From: Siderastrea siderea
Lineage: Eukaryota; Cnidaria; Anthozoa; Scleractinia; Rhizangiidae
Assembly: GCA_964030785.1 (NCBI GenBank)
Contig: OZ034969.1
Span: forward strand, 1,112,201 to 1,176,200
DNA length: 64,000 nt
Direction of reading: 5' to 3'
Shown: piece after piece, positions 36,116 to 48,503 of the stretch
How the letters are laid out: every line of letters starts with the position of its first letter
How positions within the stretch are numbered: the stretch's first letter is position 1
Program-made: the position numbers and the translations under genes
The notes under the pieces: model-generated
Database searches by the model: none
What the model was told of the DNA's origin: nothing
What the model saw: only the letters and a program-made list of their open reading frames with translations

Positions 36116-38454
36116 TTGACAAGCGACTTTTCCATCAACGCTCCAGCTTGGGGCATTCCTCGTCGAATCGGCGGGCGAGATGACATAGCATTGCGGGGAA
36201 GAATAAGCGAATTTTTTGCTTTTTTGACCTGCTGTCTCTTTTCTACTTGTGAGTTCCTTTTTCGTAGCTACACTAGCGTAGTGCAAGGGATTTGACTTAT
36301 AAGCTACTGAGATTAAATAAAGCGAGCGTAATGTAGCAGATATGCGTGTTAGATGAAGCAAATACAGGCGAATCTTGTCTCTCAAGCAGCATCAAAAGCA
36401 ACTAGATCTGAATAACGTTAAATGTACCTCCGGTTTTAATTTGGAGAATTTTGACACCAAATTTGTCAGGATCTGCGAAGATTTTTTCGGCAAATTGGCA
36501 CTAATTGTTTCTTCGTGGCGAAAGTACTCTGTCATTAACTATTCAGTTTGAGGTCGATTGCGTAAAGAAATAAGCAACCTTTATCTAGAACGCCATCGTT
36601 GTCTCCGAAACCAGTTCCAAGGGAGCAAAAATGTAAGTCAATACTTGGCAAAAAAACCAGCATGTTAGAGTAATTTTTTGTTCGTGCTGACTGAAAATTT
36701 ATGAAACCAGTTTCTCCTATATACGGTTACCCGGTCCTTGAACTTGCGAGTCGTCTTATTTGTAGTATTTTTCTGTAGCGTAATCTTCAAAATATAATTT
36801 CCGACGTCTTTCGTCTCTCAATTTAGTCTGTAAATTTATTTCTTCCTATATTTTCCGTGTTTTGTTTAGTTAAAGCATTATTACGACCCTCGTTTAGGTT
36901 TTGTGGTTGAATTGGAGTAAATGTTAACGTTCATTCCGGCAAAGGGAAGAGAGTTTGATACGGTATGTTCTCCTTTATCACGTGGTTAGTTTTCAACTGA
37001 CGGAAATTTTTTCTTTACTGTCTGGACTCGTGGACTAATGACTTATGTTAAGGGTGAGTGCGAAGTTTAGTATCACATGACAATCAACCATTTGCTTAGC
37101 CCTTAAGAAGCATGTTTTGAAATAAAAGATGTTGAAGTCATGGGAAAAGATTTGAAGTCTAGTCCATCTATTTTCTTTCAACTTTAATTGGTAGCAATAT
37201 AAACACATCAAATACATTTTTTGCCCGAGCTAAAAGCCACATTGAGTGTGGCTCTTGTTCAGTTTATGACACAGGCGACTCGGAAAAAAAATACGAGTTC
37301 TCCCAACAGCAGTCGAACCTATGACCTTCTGTTTTGTGTCCCATTATGATAAAGTTTTCCCCGTTACTTGCTTACACCGTATTTGCCGCGTGTATTAAAA
37401 TTATATTATTCTCACTGAAACAATTGCATTGATAAACCCAATATAGCGAACTCCCAGATAGAGTTGGCCCTTATCAATTAGTATGCAATTCTATATACGT
37501 TCTTTGAAGAGAAAGGATCAAAACTTCGAAACAAGAAAATTAATACGCTGCGACACAACCAAACTGCCAAGAATTGAACATTAAATCAGGGAAATGAGAA
37601 ACAAAGAGAAAAGCCTCACAAAAAGACCAACTGAGTGGTGGCGTTTATTGGCATTTAGCTTTATAAACGAGCTCTATGTTGATTTTCAACAAACAAAGTA
37701 AGAAAAGAATAAAAAATCTGTTTTCTCACGGAATTTAACAGGTATAGTGACATAGGCTTTACAGCAAACTTAATACTGTAACAATTATGGTACGTGTTTT
37801 AGTTAATTCGAATTGAAACTGTGAATCATCCATTTCTTTACGTATGACATCGAATTGTATAGCTTTTCTGGACAATTTCATGGTTAGTCTAGTTAGCTGG
37901 AGGAGACAGTTTATGTTTTTATTGTTAGCAAATCAGACCTCGCGCAGCCAGGTTATGATTTGACAATTTAAGGATACAAATTTGATAGTAACACAATAAC
38001 AAAACCTAAACTTACCAAAGACTCCCTGCTGCACCTTCGTTTGGTCACGCCTCAGATAAATTATAAAAATCCTATATTGATTTCGTACCTTGTCAGGTAA
38101 GGTTTTTTCGGCCAATTAGATGACAGCGGATCGGACAAATACCGTACGACCTGGTTATAAGTCCCCTTCTCGGTAGTACAAGGACTCCCTCGGCTTTGAC
38201 CATAACAACAAACAAAATTCTGATTAATTTTTTACAAGCTCCTCCTCCTCTCCGCTTTGCAGCATCCCCCAGGAAATTAAGGGGTACGTCCAAAACCCTG
38301 GGAGTTATAAGTGCGTGCTTGGGTATCTCGAAATTGTTAACCCCTCACAGGTTCTGACGGACTTGAAACAATTAACAAAGCTAAATTTAACCAAGGCTTA
38401 TTTGCTTGCGAATGACAAACAATCGCATTATTAAAACTCCTTTGAAGCATAATA
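36116..38454. other. Intergenic, no gene recognised
   Basis: AT-rich. The only structured piece is near 37255-37395, where the minus strand reads AGGTTCGACTGCTGTTGGG, similar to a tRNA B-box, suggesting a decayed SINE. No coding region was recognised. Confidence 0.35.
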
Positions 38455-38462
38455 ATAATAAC

Positions 38463-38502
<40 letters not shown>
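38455..38502. repeat. (AAT)n microsatellite
   Basis: AAT triplets with one AAC interruption, immediately 5' to the LINE pseudogene. Confidence 0.9.
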
Positions 38503-38515
38503 TATGTAATAATGT

Positions 38516-40238
38516 ATGAGTATGGCATGGATTGAAGTGAAGAAAGCATATGATTCGGTAGAACACAAGTGGCTGGTGAAAATGATGAGTGTTCATAGAT
38601 TTCCAGAATTGGTAGGGAAGGTTGTGAGAGGATTGTGTTCGAGCTGGAACACAAGGATCGTGGCGAAAACAAAAGAAGGAAGTGAAATGTCGGAAGTTAT
38701 TTTCAACAAAGGTCTTCCACAGGGAGATGCGCTGTGTCCGAGGCCTTTCTCGATCTGCCTCAACCCGGTGGTGTGGAAGCTGAAATCAACTGAGGGTAAC
38801 AGATTGTCTAAGCCTGTCTCCGCCAAAATAACAGATCTGCTGTACATAGATGATCTGAAGGTTTTTGCGGCATCTGAGAGAAAACTAGCTACAGTACTGA
38901 AGTCTACGAAACTAGCGATGAGGGATGTAGGAATGGAATGGAACGAGAAGAAATGCTCAGTGACGCATATCAAGAGAGGCGCTCCGGATCAAAGCACAGG
39001 TGACATGAAGGTAGAAGAAACAGCAGTGATTGCTAAGCTGAAGACGGGAGAGCATTACAAGTTCTTAGGAGTACTAGAAAATCTGAAGCAAGAGGACAAA
39101 CTGGTCTTGAAGTGTGCTACTGAAGTGTATCTACAGAGGATGTCAGTTATTTGGTCAGTTATTAGCGAAGATCAAAGCCGCTGTCAACTTGTGTCAGAAC
39201 ACAGATCCCACAATCGAACTTGTAAGAAGGTTTGAGGAAGCCTCAGGCCAATCTGGACACCACTCATTGCTTAAGGATGCGATCAAATACGCAAAGGAAT
39301 TACACCTCGATTTGAAGCTGGGCGAGTGTGAGCCGACGTGTCGTACTGTGGATGGCAAAGAGACCGAAGGAAGAAAGATTGGTACTTACGCTAAAGAGTT
39401 CCAACAAAAGCAATTGCGTCAAGAAACAGAAGAAGAAAAGTGGCAAGGAAAGTTGTTTAAAAGCAGGTGGAATGACAAAATGTTAAGCAAGGTTGCTTCG
39501 ACTGGATGAAGGAGTGGAAAACGTGTCCTTCGAGTACCATCGCAGGGATACATATGCATGAATTGTACCAGCAGCTTCTTCCGACTAAGCTATACCATCA
39601 TAATAAGGCGGGGACCAACCCCAGCTCAGACGTGTTGTGTAGGATGTATGGCAGTGGCCCTGAGAGCGTCCCCCATATCCTTGCAGGGTGTCAAAAAAGT
39701 ACGCTAGCTCAGTAAGACAAAGTACATTGCCAGGCACAATGCAGCTTTGAAGGTACTTTTTTTCGAGCTGCTCAAAGATCGGAATTTAATAACGGAAATA
39801 CCCCCATGGTACTCGCCAGTGCAGCCAAAGCCCATGTACGAGAACAAACGAGCCAAAGCCTTCTGGGATGTAGCGGTCTACGCTGAGAATACGGAAATTA
39901 GAGCAAACAGAATTGTTGCAAGAGTAATTGACAAACAGAGGAAAAGAGTATTAGCTGTGGAGATGAGCTGCCTCTGGATAGACAATAGGACAGCGTTAGA
40001 CAAAGAGAAGACTACCACGTACGCTGCTCTGCGATGGGAACTTAAGCAACAGTATCCCGGATATGAGGTGAAACAATACAATGTTATTATCGATGTACTG
40101 GGTGGATGGTCTGAAGATCTTGAGGCGAAGATGAAGGAGTTAGTAGGAGAACGAACTGAGCATGTACTGAAGCGTAAGCAGAAAGTTGTTCTGTCGCACA
40201 GTTTAAATATTGCTCGCTCTTTTAAGATTATGTTGTAG
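38516..40238 (+). pseudogene. R2/NeSL-like (RLE-type) LINE ORF, frameshifted
   Basis: Four partly overlapping frames make one decayed retrotransposon protein. The reverse transcriptase is seen first: EVKKAYDSVEHKWL, GLPQGDALCPRPFSICLNP and the catalytic YIDDLK box, then KFLGV. Further on, CRMYGSGPESVPHILAGC is the CCHC-type zinc site that precedes the endonuclease in site-specific LINEs, and the last segment (starting near 39747, with AFWDVAVYAE and ELKQQYPGYEVKQYNVIIDV) resembles the restriction-like endonuclease region. Frame changes occur near 39150-39230, 39500 and 39710. N-terminal DNA-binding fingers are absent, so the copy is 5'-truncated. A short AAT-rich tail lies near 40550-40563. 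Confidence 0.75.
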
Positions 40239-40563
40239 TGCGGAATGGTCTTCGATTTTTATGTGGTTCCAGAGAACGAATTTTATTATTATTATTTTTA
40301 AGTGCGGTAAAAGATATCTTTTAGATTTTAACGTGGCAATTTTTAAAAGGAATTATTTTAAGTTTCTAGGCTTGTATTTATTTGAGGCATTTTAGTATTT
40401 AAGAGACTTTGAACATTTTAGTGGCATTAGTGCTTTTTATTCATTTTAGTAGAAGTTAGGTTTTTTTCCCTCGAAAATTAGCTGCATAGGCTACGTTTGC
40501 GCCCTGTGCATGCTTTTTAGGATGGTAGCATATATACGTCTTGCACTGCCATAATAATAATAA

Positions 40564-41655
40564 TCTCCCAGGGTGCCCACATCACCAAGGTGTTTTTCAG
40601 TGGGGCCCTGCAAATAATAAGGAAATAAAAAATACAAAAACATGTTAAAAATCATTTAAAAAGTTTAAAATTTCAAAATAGTTTAAAAACTTAGCTAAAA
40701 ACAAGGTCCTTAACACTCTGTTTAAAAATTAAAAGTGAGTTAGCAGTCCTCAAAGACTCATCTAAACTGTTCCAGTCGGGCAAGTCCTTGATAGGAAATA
40801 CACTGCTTGCCATAATTTCTTCGGACTTTTGTAAGGTGGAAACTATTCTTGTTTCGCGCGTTATACGAATGGATGTTATTCGAGAATTACAAGAAGATAT
40901 TTGTGTTTTTGCGGTGTTAGCTCAAATAATTGAACTATAATTTACTGCATTTTTTTGTGAGACTCAATTCACACTGTACTGCATCTCAGTAACACTGTAG
41001 GTAGCAATTGCTCCGGTTCTTTTTTTGTCTTTTTTGAATTAAACAGTTGCGCTTAAAAAGCTGGCTGCCGTGACGTGAAAATGAACGTAGACTGTAAGCT
41101 GAAAGCTTTTAGAAAGAGATGGCACATTCTGTTGCATTTATTTAATTAATTGCTTATGCAGATTTATTCATAAGTTAATGGTTACGATAAGAAACTGTAT
41201 GGCCCTGTGCAGATTTCTATTTTGGTTGAATCTGTTTAAAACTGAACTCTCATAGTTAGCCCTTCGTCAGAGCGAATCGATTCGCTCTGACGAAGCGCTA
41301 ACGCTCAAAACGTCAGCTTTCAATCTCTTTACGGTGGCCAATCTGCATTTATGTTAGTACTTACCTGGTTTTCCTGATTTCTTTGTTTCGCACCATTAAG
41401 TTAGCCTACGAGCAAGCTCTTGGGAGCGGAGGGTAACTTTTGTTTTCTCCCCACTCCCCACCCCCCGAGAGCTTGCTCGCAGGCTATCACTAGCTAGACA
41501 ACCTGTCGTGTCTCCCAAACGAGAAAATAAATTTTTTGGCTCTGTATTTTTATTCTATTTTTATCAGTATGACAAGCACCAGCTGATTTGACGACACCTC
41601 TGGCCTGTAAATGAGCTATTTTAAAACAGTACTAACCAAAAGCTCTTAATGGAAA
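40564..41655. other. Intergenic, no gene recognised
   Basis: AT-rich sequence; apart from the palindrome at 41256-41301 nothing was recognised. Confidence 0.4.
41256..41301. repeat. Near-perfect 46-bp palindrome
   Basis: Centre 41278/41279: CTTCGTCAGAGCGAATCGA... is mirrored exactly over 34 bp (41262-41295) and, with one mismatch, out to TTAGC/GCTAA. It is followed by CTAACGCTCAAAACGTCAGC. Similar words occur at the ends of Penelope-like retroelements in cnidarians (recalled, not checked), so this may be a fragment of one. Confidence 0.6.
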
Positions 41656-41659
41656 GAAT

Positions 41660-41940
41660 CGTATTAAATAAATAAAATAATAAATAAATAAATGGGAATT
41701 AGCAGTGGTACATCCACAACGTGGCTCTTCGACAACTGTGTCCAGATCGAATTGGAATTTAGAAATGTTGGTTTTTGAGGAGAGGGGAATACTGGAGTAC
41801 CCGGAGAAAAACCTCTCGGAGCAAGAACGAGAACCAACAACAAACTCAACCCATATATGACACCGGGACCGGGAGTCTAACCCGGGCCACTTTGGTGGGA
41901 GGCGAGTGCTCTCACCACTGCGCCATCCCTGCTCCCCTTG
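41660..41940 (-). mobile_element. tRNA-derived SINE
   Basis: Read on the minus strand from 41940, the head has an A-box-like TGGCGCAGTGGTGAGAG and a B-box-like GGTTAGACTCC with pol III promoter spacing, like a tRNA gene. The body continues to a tail made of ATTTATTT repeats (41660-41692 on the plus strand as AAATAAATAAAT). This architecture is typical of tRNA-derived SINEs. The head no longer looks like a working tRNA. Confidence 0.7.
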
Positions 41941-43424
41941 CTTAGTGTCGTCAAATTAAACCAGTACACCTAGCCTGGGAAGCGAGCCGATGGAGAGGCT
42001 TTGTTCCCATCTACAGTTCGTGCTAGGCTCGCTTGTTCCGCTCGTCGCTTTTCCTTGTAACTTTGGCATCTTACACCCTTCCTGTAAAATGGCTTATATT
42101 GCATCTTTTTTCACTTAATGCCATCGAAAAGTGGAATATTGGTGAACATCATTTTCCCGTCACGTTTAGTTTGGCCATAACTAAAAAGTATTGCTGTGGT
42201 GGTAATTTTTGGTGTCAGTGGAAAGCTAAAGAATTAAAAAAAAGATAGTTAATCAAGATTTGTAAACTTCAGAAATACCATAATTTTCGGGCAAGATTGC
42301 ATTACTACAGATTTTCCCTCCCTTATCATTAGTTTCACTAACGGTCCCTCGTCGTATAACAGACATTTATGAACAAGTACAAATCGCTGAGTCAGTGAAT
42401 GGGAATTGTCGCTTTGAAATTAAACAAATAATTCAACCCTGTAGGTGTGGGTTGTCTTCTACTTGAGATCTGCATTTTTAAGACGTTATTACTTTACAAT
42501 TGTGAACGGTCGTTTTCAACCTTGAAACAAGTTAATATACACATATTTTGCAACCGGCAGAAAATCGCAGCATGCATCTGAAAACACTTGAGCCGGAAAT
42601 GAAGAAAGCGCTAGCCTCTTCAAACAAACGCCCATATTAGTTTTTGACAATACTATCAGTATATGATTTTGTGTTTTAGTTCTTTGGTTTACTCTCTTTT
42701 GTCGGATTAATTTGCTTCATTACAATAAAGAAAGGCAAACTAAAAACCTCCATTCACCTGTCAATGAAATTTTTAGATCTAAACGGGTTGTTTTTCAGTT
42801 CCCAAGAATGATCTACAGCTTGTCGAAAAGGTGGTACTTTGGTGACGTTTTCTTTATTAAAAACTTTTTTCTTCACCCTCGCTGACTCGAACTTGGCTTT
42901 GCTCTCTATGTATCGTTTAGTCTCCCCTCCTGCAGTCACGAAAAGGTGTCTTACTTGAGACAATAACTCATCTTTTTTTCGGGGTAAAGGGAAAACAACT
43001 GCATTCTCCGGCCGTTTGTCTGTTATCAGTCTTCAAATGTTTGTCAAAAGCTTGGCATTATTCATTTGGAACGGATTCCAGCAACCGGTGAAAAAGAGTT
43101 TAAACCGCATTTCTCAAAAATGTCCACTTCTCAGCTGTGATCTCATAATTACATTCGTTGAATTTGTGGTGCTAAAGATCTAAATGTAAACTGTTTTGAG
43201 ATTTTTAAAAACGGCTTAATATTAAATAAATTGTCTTTGCCATACTTATATCTCAGCCAGCTTCTCACTACTTCTGTAAATACTTTTTGTCAAGTTGCTT
43301 GATCACGATGGGCTCCTGAGCCTACCTAGTATAGGCCAGCACGCTATATCTACTTGCGATTGACAGTAAATCTATGTCATGATCTATTCTTGTTTAAATG
43401 TATGATGTACTGGTGTTTTTGGAA
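41941..43424. other. Intergenic, no gene recognised
   Basis: AT-rich; only short unconvincing frames on both strands. Confidence 0.45.
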
Positions 43425-43606
43425 TACAGTGGCACGCCGATATAACGAAGTGCCAGAGGACTTGCAAAATGTGTTCTCAGTCATAACAGGGTTTCGTTAT
43501 ATCGGTGTGCTTTTCCATACGTTTTACTATTATTGGGCTGAAGAACATTACTTGTTATACGGGATCTTCGTTATATAGGGGTTCTTTATATCGGGGTTCC
43601 ACTGTA
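43425..43606. mobile_element. pogo/Tigger-like MITE
   Basis: TA at 43425-43426 is followed by CAGTGGCACGCCGATATAACG; the right end reads CGGGGTTCCACTG then TA at 43605-43606. The inverted ends (CAGTGG.ACG.CGATATAACGAAG type) and TA flank are those of pogo-type Tc1/mariner MITEs. The interior repeats TTCGTTATAT-like words. Length is 182 bp, with no gene. Confidence 0.7.
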
Positions 43607-44118
43607 TTATGTACAGTATGAAAACCTGCGAAACGTCTTCTACGAATAAGAAAACAGTTGAGCGGCTCACAAGCAGCAAAGTGTTCTATCCAAAAATTAA
43701 AATCCAGAAATGTTCTATCTTGCTTAAAACTGCAGTAAAACCAATCTCCTACCAAAAAATGGGATACATTTTAATTTTCTTCTATAAATGATCATCTTGC
43801 TGTGAAACAAATTTTGAGAGTGTTGCTTTGTTAACCATGAGTAATTCACAGTTTTGTGGGTTGACGCACAGAACTGGGGTTTCAGAAAGATTGAACACCA
43901 ACACCTTTATTTCATCCTAACAATACATACAATGACGTGAATTGTTTTGGTAAACTATTAATGTCACCCATCACCTAGCGAACATTTTAGATCTGTCTTC
44001 AACGAACAATTATCTAATATCAGTGTACTTTATAATTACTAATTACTGCGAACTACCGCCTAACTAGGTTTTACTTTTAAGGCGGAAACTAGCACAATAT
44101 TTGGACACAAGCAAAGCT
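43607..44118. other. Downstream flank of fibrinogen-like gene 2
   Basis: Presumably includes the 3' untranslated region of the minus-strand fibrinogen-like gene; no other feature was recognised. Confidence 0.35.
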
Positions 44119-46677
44119 CTAGGCCTTAACTGGTTTGATTTTCATCTCCGCTCGTTTAGCGGAGTAGTAATAACCTTTCCATGTCCTCCAGTTCACACCA
44201 TCAGCATAAGAGGAGTGTTTGCCCTTGTGATACAGGCCGTTCAGGTTGGAATAGTGACAGGATTTATACCACCAGGCTCCTTTGAAACGTGTGGCACAGC
44301 TACTAGGGTCAACATCGTTGTGTCGATCTTTGGTGGTGAACGCCATCCCACGTTGATACGAAAGCGAGTCACCAGCAGTTCCTAGAGAAACACAAAGAAG
44401 AGAACTGCATACGTGGCGTTAAAAGGTGTCACAACTAACGATATAGCACTATTTTGGGTGTTATAGGTCAAAATTTTAATAAAAAGGGTCTATCTATCTC
44501 AAGCTCACCGAAAAAAAGTAACCTGACAAACGAAGTGCACTTAAAAGAAATATTTGTCAGTTAAAACAAAAGATTTAGAAAGTATTTTAAAGTGCTATTT
44601 CTTGATCCATTTATTCATTTGTTTGTTTAATTTATTTACTTATTACTCACTCTGAAACTCTGAAACTAGTTATTCTGTAATACATACCAGAGTATGTTCC
44701 CAGACTCAACTTGAATTTGCTTCCTTCATCACGAACACCAAAGAAGCTGTACTCGGCGTAAGCTACTTTACTGTTGAAGTCTTCAAGATCGACTCGAAGC
44801 CTACTTCGCTCTTTTGTCAGCCGTTGAATTTTGTCCAGACCGAGCCAAAATTCACCACTCAGATTTCCAAAGCCTCGTTTATAGTCGTCCCAGCCGCGGT
44901 AGAAATCAACCGAGCCGTCCAGTCTCTTCTGGATCACGGTCCATCCCCCACCGGCTGTTGTTTGGTCACAATACACGTCAAAGGCACCTTCATTGTCGGG
45001 GTTGATCGTGTAAACACCACTGATTTGATGGCCCCCTTTGTAGAGTTCAGCACAGCTCTTGTAAACTAAAAAGCGTGAAAAACGCATGTGAATTATGCAC
45101 AAAATTGGTACCAAGAAACGTTTTTCTTTACTGATATTAAATCATCTTTTAAAAACTGAGTGCTTATGATTCAAAATTCTTTCCCTTCCCTCTTGATTTC
45201 ATGCCTTACACAGTAGGCTGCTATATGGGATATTCAGTTTGTTTAACGTACTTTTATAAGCCGTTCCTGTTTCTTTCAGGCATTTGATCCCAGTCCCCAG
45301 TTTGCTCAGCTCCTGTTTTACTTCCTTCAGCAGTCCTTGGATCGTCATGTTCATTTCTAAAAAAAAAAATAAAATAAAATAAAATAAAATAAATATAAAA
45401 TAAATAAATAAATAAATAAATAAATACATAAAAAAATAAATAAAAAGTAAAAAAGAAACAGCTGTAAGTGAATCGCAGTGAATTTCAAAAACGTTTATTA
45501 AGCCTCACCAAATGGTATTTTCCAACTCTATTTAGTATTGATAGAAAAACACGCGAAACGAGTCAGTGTGTCAGGTCAGAGAAAAGCTTTTCCATTTAAC
45601 TACAAGTTAACTCAAATAATGCGGGTATTAATCTCTGCCTACCTTTACCAGTCGTTTGATTTCCTTAATAGATTGGATTTCATCCCTCATCTCGCCCAGC
45701 TCATTTTTTACTTCAAGAAGCAGAGTTTCTATCGTCTTATTTGGCCCTGCGAATAACAGTTCTATACAGCTGTAAATCGTGACTTGCAAAATTATGAAAC
45801 ATGATATTGCATAACTGATGGAAGCAATGTAGGATAGAGAAATCTATGAAATTGACTTCAAATTAGCTGCATTTTTAATTTTTAGCTGTAAATTTACATA
45901 CCTTTACAACTCGTTTTGTTTTCTTTCAAAGATTTGATTTCTTTCCACATCTCGGTCAGCTCGCTTCTTACTCCATGAAGGAGTCCTGCAATCTTCTTGT
46001 CGTTTTCTGAGAGAGAGAAAAATAACAAATTAAATGAAGGTACAAAATATTATTTCAGATTCAACTAGGAAAACTGTAGCTTGGATAAAAGGCTATCATA
46101 TATTTTAAATATATCATTGAATTAAAATTCTACGTACCTGTTTCTGTTGTTCCGTTTTCCTTTAAGGATTTTATTTCCTTCTTTATCTCCCGGCTTAGCT
46201 CATTTTGAACTTTATGAAGCAGTGCTTCAGTTGTTTTGCTTTGTCCTGCAAAATAAGATCAGTTCAGAATCATTCAGAAACCTACCTTGTAAAGGTTAAT
46301 ACATCAAATTTGTGGTTAAAAAATTTGTAGTCCAAGCTAAGAAAAGGTGAGAAAAGACGCGTGTTTTAGAAGAATCAACTTAAGCATCGAACTTAAGGTT
46401 TGTATTTCACCGGCCCTGAGTTGCACACACCTTTGTTATTGTTTTTGCTTTCCTTCATCTCGCTCAGCTCTTTTTTAACCTCATGAAGCAGTGTTTCCAT
46501 CTTCTTGTTCAGCCCTGCGTAAAAGTTACTGTTGTAAGTGTACATGTTATGGCATTTGGACTCCGCGTGAGGACGCACTTGGAAGCTGTTAGATTTTGAA
46601 GTAGAGTTAGCAGCGCTCAGTGAAGCTATCACAAGCAGCACATAAACCAGAGTCAACACAGAACGCGGGCGAGCCAT
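44119..46677 (-). CDS. Secreted fibrinogen-domain protein 2
   Basis: Paralogue of the gene at 8769-24477. Exons: 46431-46677 (signal peptide [17 protein letters not shown] and coil), 46138-46245, 45902-46006, 45252-45356 (coiled-coil modules), 44688-45065 and 44119-44381 (fibrinogen domain); an extra module at 45643-45746 is treated separately. All junctions used are GT-AG with phase 1, giving about 401 residues. Fibrinogen landmarks: [55 protein letters not shown] at the calcium-site region, [15 protein letters not shown] and MKIKPV. Exons 1 and 2 and the two fibrinogen exons match gene 1 exactly in length (247, 108, 378 and 263 nt). Likely an extracellular lectin-like recognition protein. 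It is about 20 kb from gene 1 on the same strand, consistent with tandem duplication. Confidence 0.85.
45358..45447. repeat. AAAT/AAAAT simple repeat in intron
   Basis: Run of AAAAT then AAAT units that lies directly upstream of the acceptor of the exon at 45252-45356, forming its pyrimidine-rich tract on the minus strand. Confidence 0.85.
45643..45746 (-). pseudogene. Probably damaged coiled-coil exon of fibrinogen-like gene 2
   Basis: Encodes the usual module ([17 protein letters not shown]) behind a good acceptor. With the best donor (AAG then GTAGGC) it is 104 nt, one base short of the 105 nt of sister modules; the other possible donor (45649) gives 98 nt. Either breaks the phase-1 pattern, and joining it to the exon at 45252-45356 would give AAA TGA, an immediate stop. 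Compared with gene 1 (AAACAAACAG before GT), this copy reads AAACGACTG, consistent with a one-base loss. The exon is either skipped or acts as a frame-breaking exon. Confidence 0.55.
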
Positions 46678-47212
46678 GATTAGCTTTTCAAAATATCTGA
46701 CTGAACAAGCGTTAACAGTTGAATAATCTCTCCAATATAAGAATGGTGAGAACTGGTGTAGATCAGCTCATAAAAACATACAGTGTTTACATATGTTTCT
46801 GACAAGAGATTTCAAGTTTTCAAGGTGAGTATTTTTTGAGTGTGGTTTGTATGAAGTAGCTTGATAGGAACTTTATTGTCAGAATGATAAATATCGAAGG
46901 ACTCTGGCTGACTTTGTTAACCTTTCTTCAGCTTCGTAGAAGTTAAATGTAACGGTAAAATGTTAAAACTGAGATCCATTTATGTCAACTTAATTGCAAA
47001 CTTTTTACTACCAGAAACTGACGAACATACTGATTTTCTCGTTACAATATCGGGCAGTAATTTTCTAAGGGTAGGTGAAGAGAACAGCGAAGTTCGTCAA
47101 TTGATATTATTTGATTGGCCACCAAATTCTCAGAACAAATCATTGAAGGAATATGTAATAATCAGTATTGAGAATTAACAAATTGAGCTTGTAAATGAGA
47201 TGGTTTTAATGG
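46678..47212. other. Upstream region of fibrinogen-like gene 2
   Basis: Expected to hold the promoter of the minus-strand gene; no motif was confidently identified. Confidence 0.35.
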
Positions 47213-47505
47213 TTGAATAGTTATATGTCTTACACATTTATCATGATAAGGAACAGCCAGGGGCCCAGTCTCGTCCCCTGTGGGACCCCTGCGGGAACAG
47301 CCTCCCACTCCGAGAAACAATCGCGGCTCATCTTTACCCTTTGCTTACGGTCCATTAGAAAGTCTATGATCCAGCACAATATCGACCTTGAATGTCATAT
47401 GAGGAGAGCTTTCAAGCCAGAACATGATGGTCAATCAGCATTCGATCTGATTGCATTCGATCACGCAACGGGTCCACCTATTGCATGCACCCGAAGCTAG
47501 GGATA
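47213..47505 (-). pseudogene. CR1-like LINE reverse-transcriptase fragment
   Basis: Translating the minus strand gives DFLMDRKQRVKMSRDCFSEW and then AGVPQGTRLGPWLFLIMIN, the GVPQG..LGP.LF..Y.ND box of LINE reverse transcriptases. Upstream, degenerate RMLIDHHVLA with an in-frame stop corresponds to the F..IDH..L.KL box. Only about 100 residues remain, with stops, so this is a dead fragment. The plus-strand frame over the same bases is a shadow. Confidence 0.7.
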
Positions 47506-48503
47506 CTTCAAACTACCGATTTGAAAGACAAATAGGTGTAAAAACACTTTTATTATGGAAAACAGTTTTAATTATTAGTAGTAATTTTAATTATTAGTAT
47601 TGATGGTTCCCTTTTTGTATTATATTATAGGTTATATTAAAGTAGTTATCATATATTCATATATATTTTAAATATTTACACTGTAAAGTAGGTCACAATT
47701 CAGCCGGTCCGGGGGCTGCAATGATTTTACTTCTTAATAAAGCTATCTATCTACGAACACACTTTGCTTTAATTTGTCATTTTGTTTACTCTATTATTCA
47801 GTTCTTAACCCCACCACTGACTTTTTTTCTGTGGTATACGAACCTGAAAAGACAATTCAAAGCTACAAAATTAGACTATAAAATCGTTACGTGGTTAATG
47901 TCTCTCACCCTCCTCGTATTCCAGCGAATGCTGCCCTAAGGATCGAATAAATCAGTTATTACTACTAAAATGAACAATGAACGTTTTCGTAGATCTGCCT
48001 GCAGTCTTTAATAATTGAATGCGTTTACAATACAAAGAAACGTGTAGTCAAATGTGTATTGTTGGCTAGGATGGTAAAAGTGCGGTTCTTGAGCAAAAGA
48101 TCGAACTAAACTTCGTAAATATTGGACTTAATATTTCATTAAACACTTTATGTCCAAGCAAAGATCAGTTTGTAAAGCTTTAGATATTGACCTTTTCATC
48201 GTCACGTTTTTTGTGGGCATGTAATAAAAATTTTACGAGATAAGAAAATTAAAGTGAGCAAAATTGCAGTCAATTTTCTGTTAACAACGTAGTAGCAATG
48301 ATTAGTTGTTGTTTTAGAAGCCCAATGAACTGCAGCTTTTGAAGAACACTAAATGTCATGATTTAATAATTTATACTTACCGTTCTTGGGGGGGGGGGGG
48401 GGTACTTGGGTCAATATTTGTTGGGTATGTGCCGCTGGCCTCTCTTTAAAAAAAGCAACAAGCTAAATGAGCTGTATTCCTAGCAGACATAAGACATTGC
48501 AAT
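47506..48503. other. Intergenic, AT-rich, with a poly-G tract
   Basis: A run of about 15 G residues lies at 48388-48402 and CTATCTATCT near 47742. No gene was recognised. It may be the 3' part of the transposase-like unit that ends at 48504. Confidence 0.4.

Noticed and set aside
41870..41940. tRNA gene
   Set aside because: A and B boxes are present but continue into a SINE body with a simple-repeat tail, and the B box is mutated (GGTTAGACTCC).
44101..44385. Plus-strand frame over the fibrinogen exon
   Set aside because: Shadow of the minus-strand fibrinogen domain exon, which has clear family motifs.
47213..47500. Plus-strand 95-codon frame
   Set aside because: The minus strand carries a clear LINE reverse-transcriptase GVPQG box, so the plus frame is a shadow.
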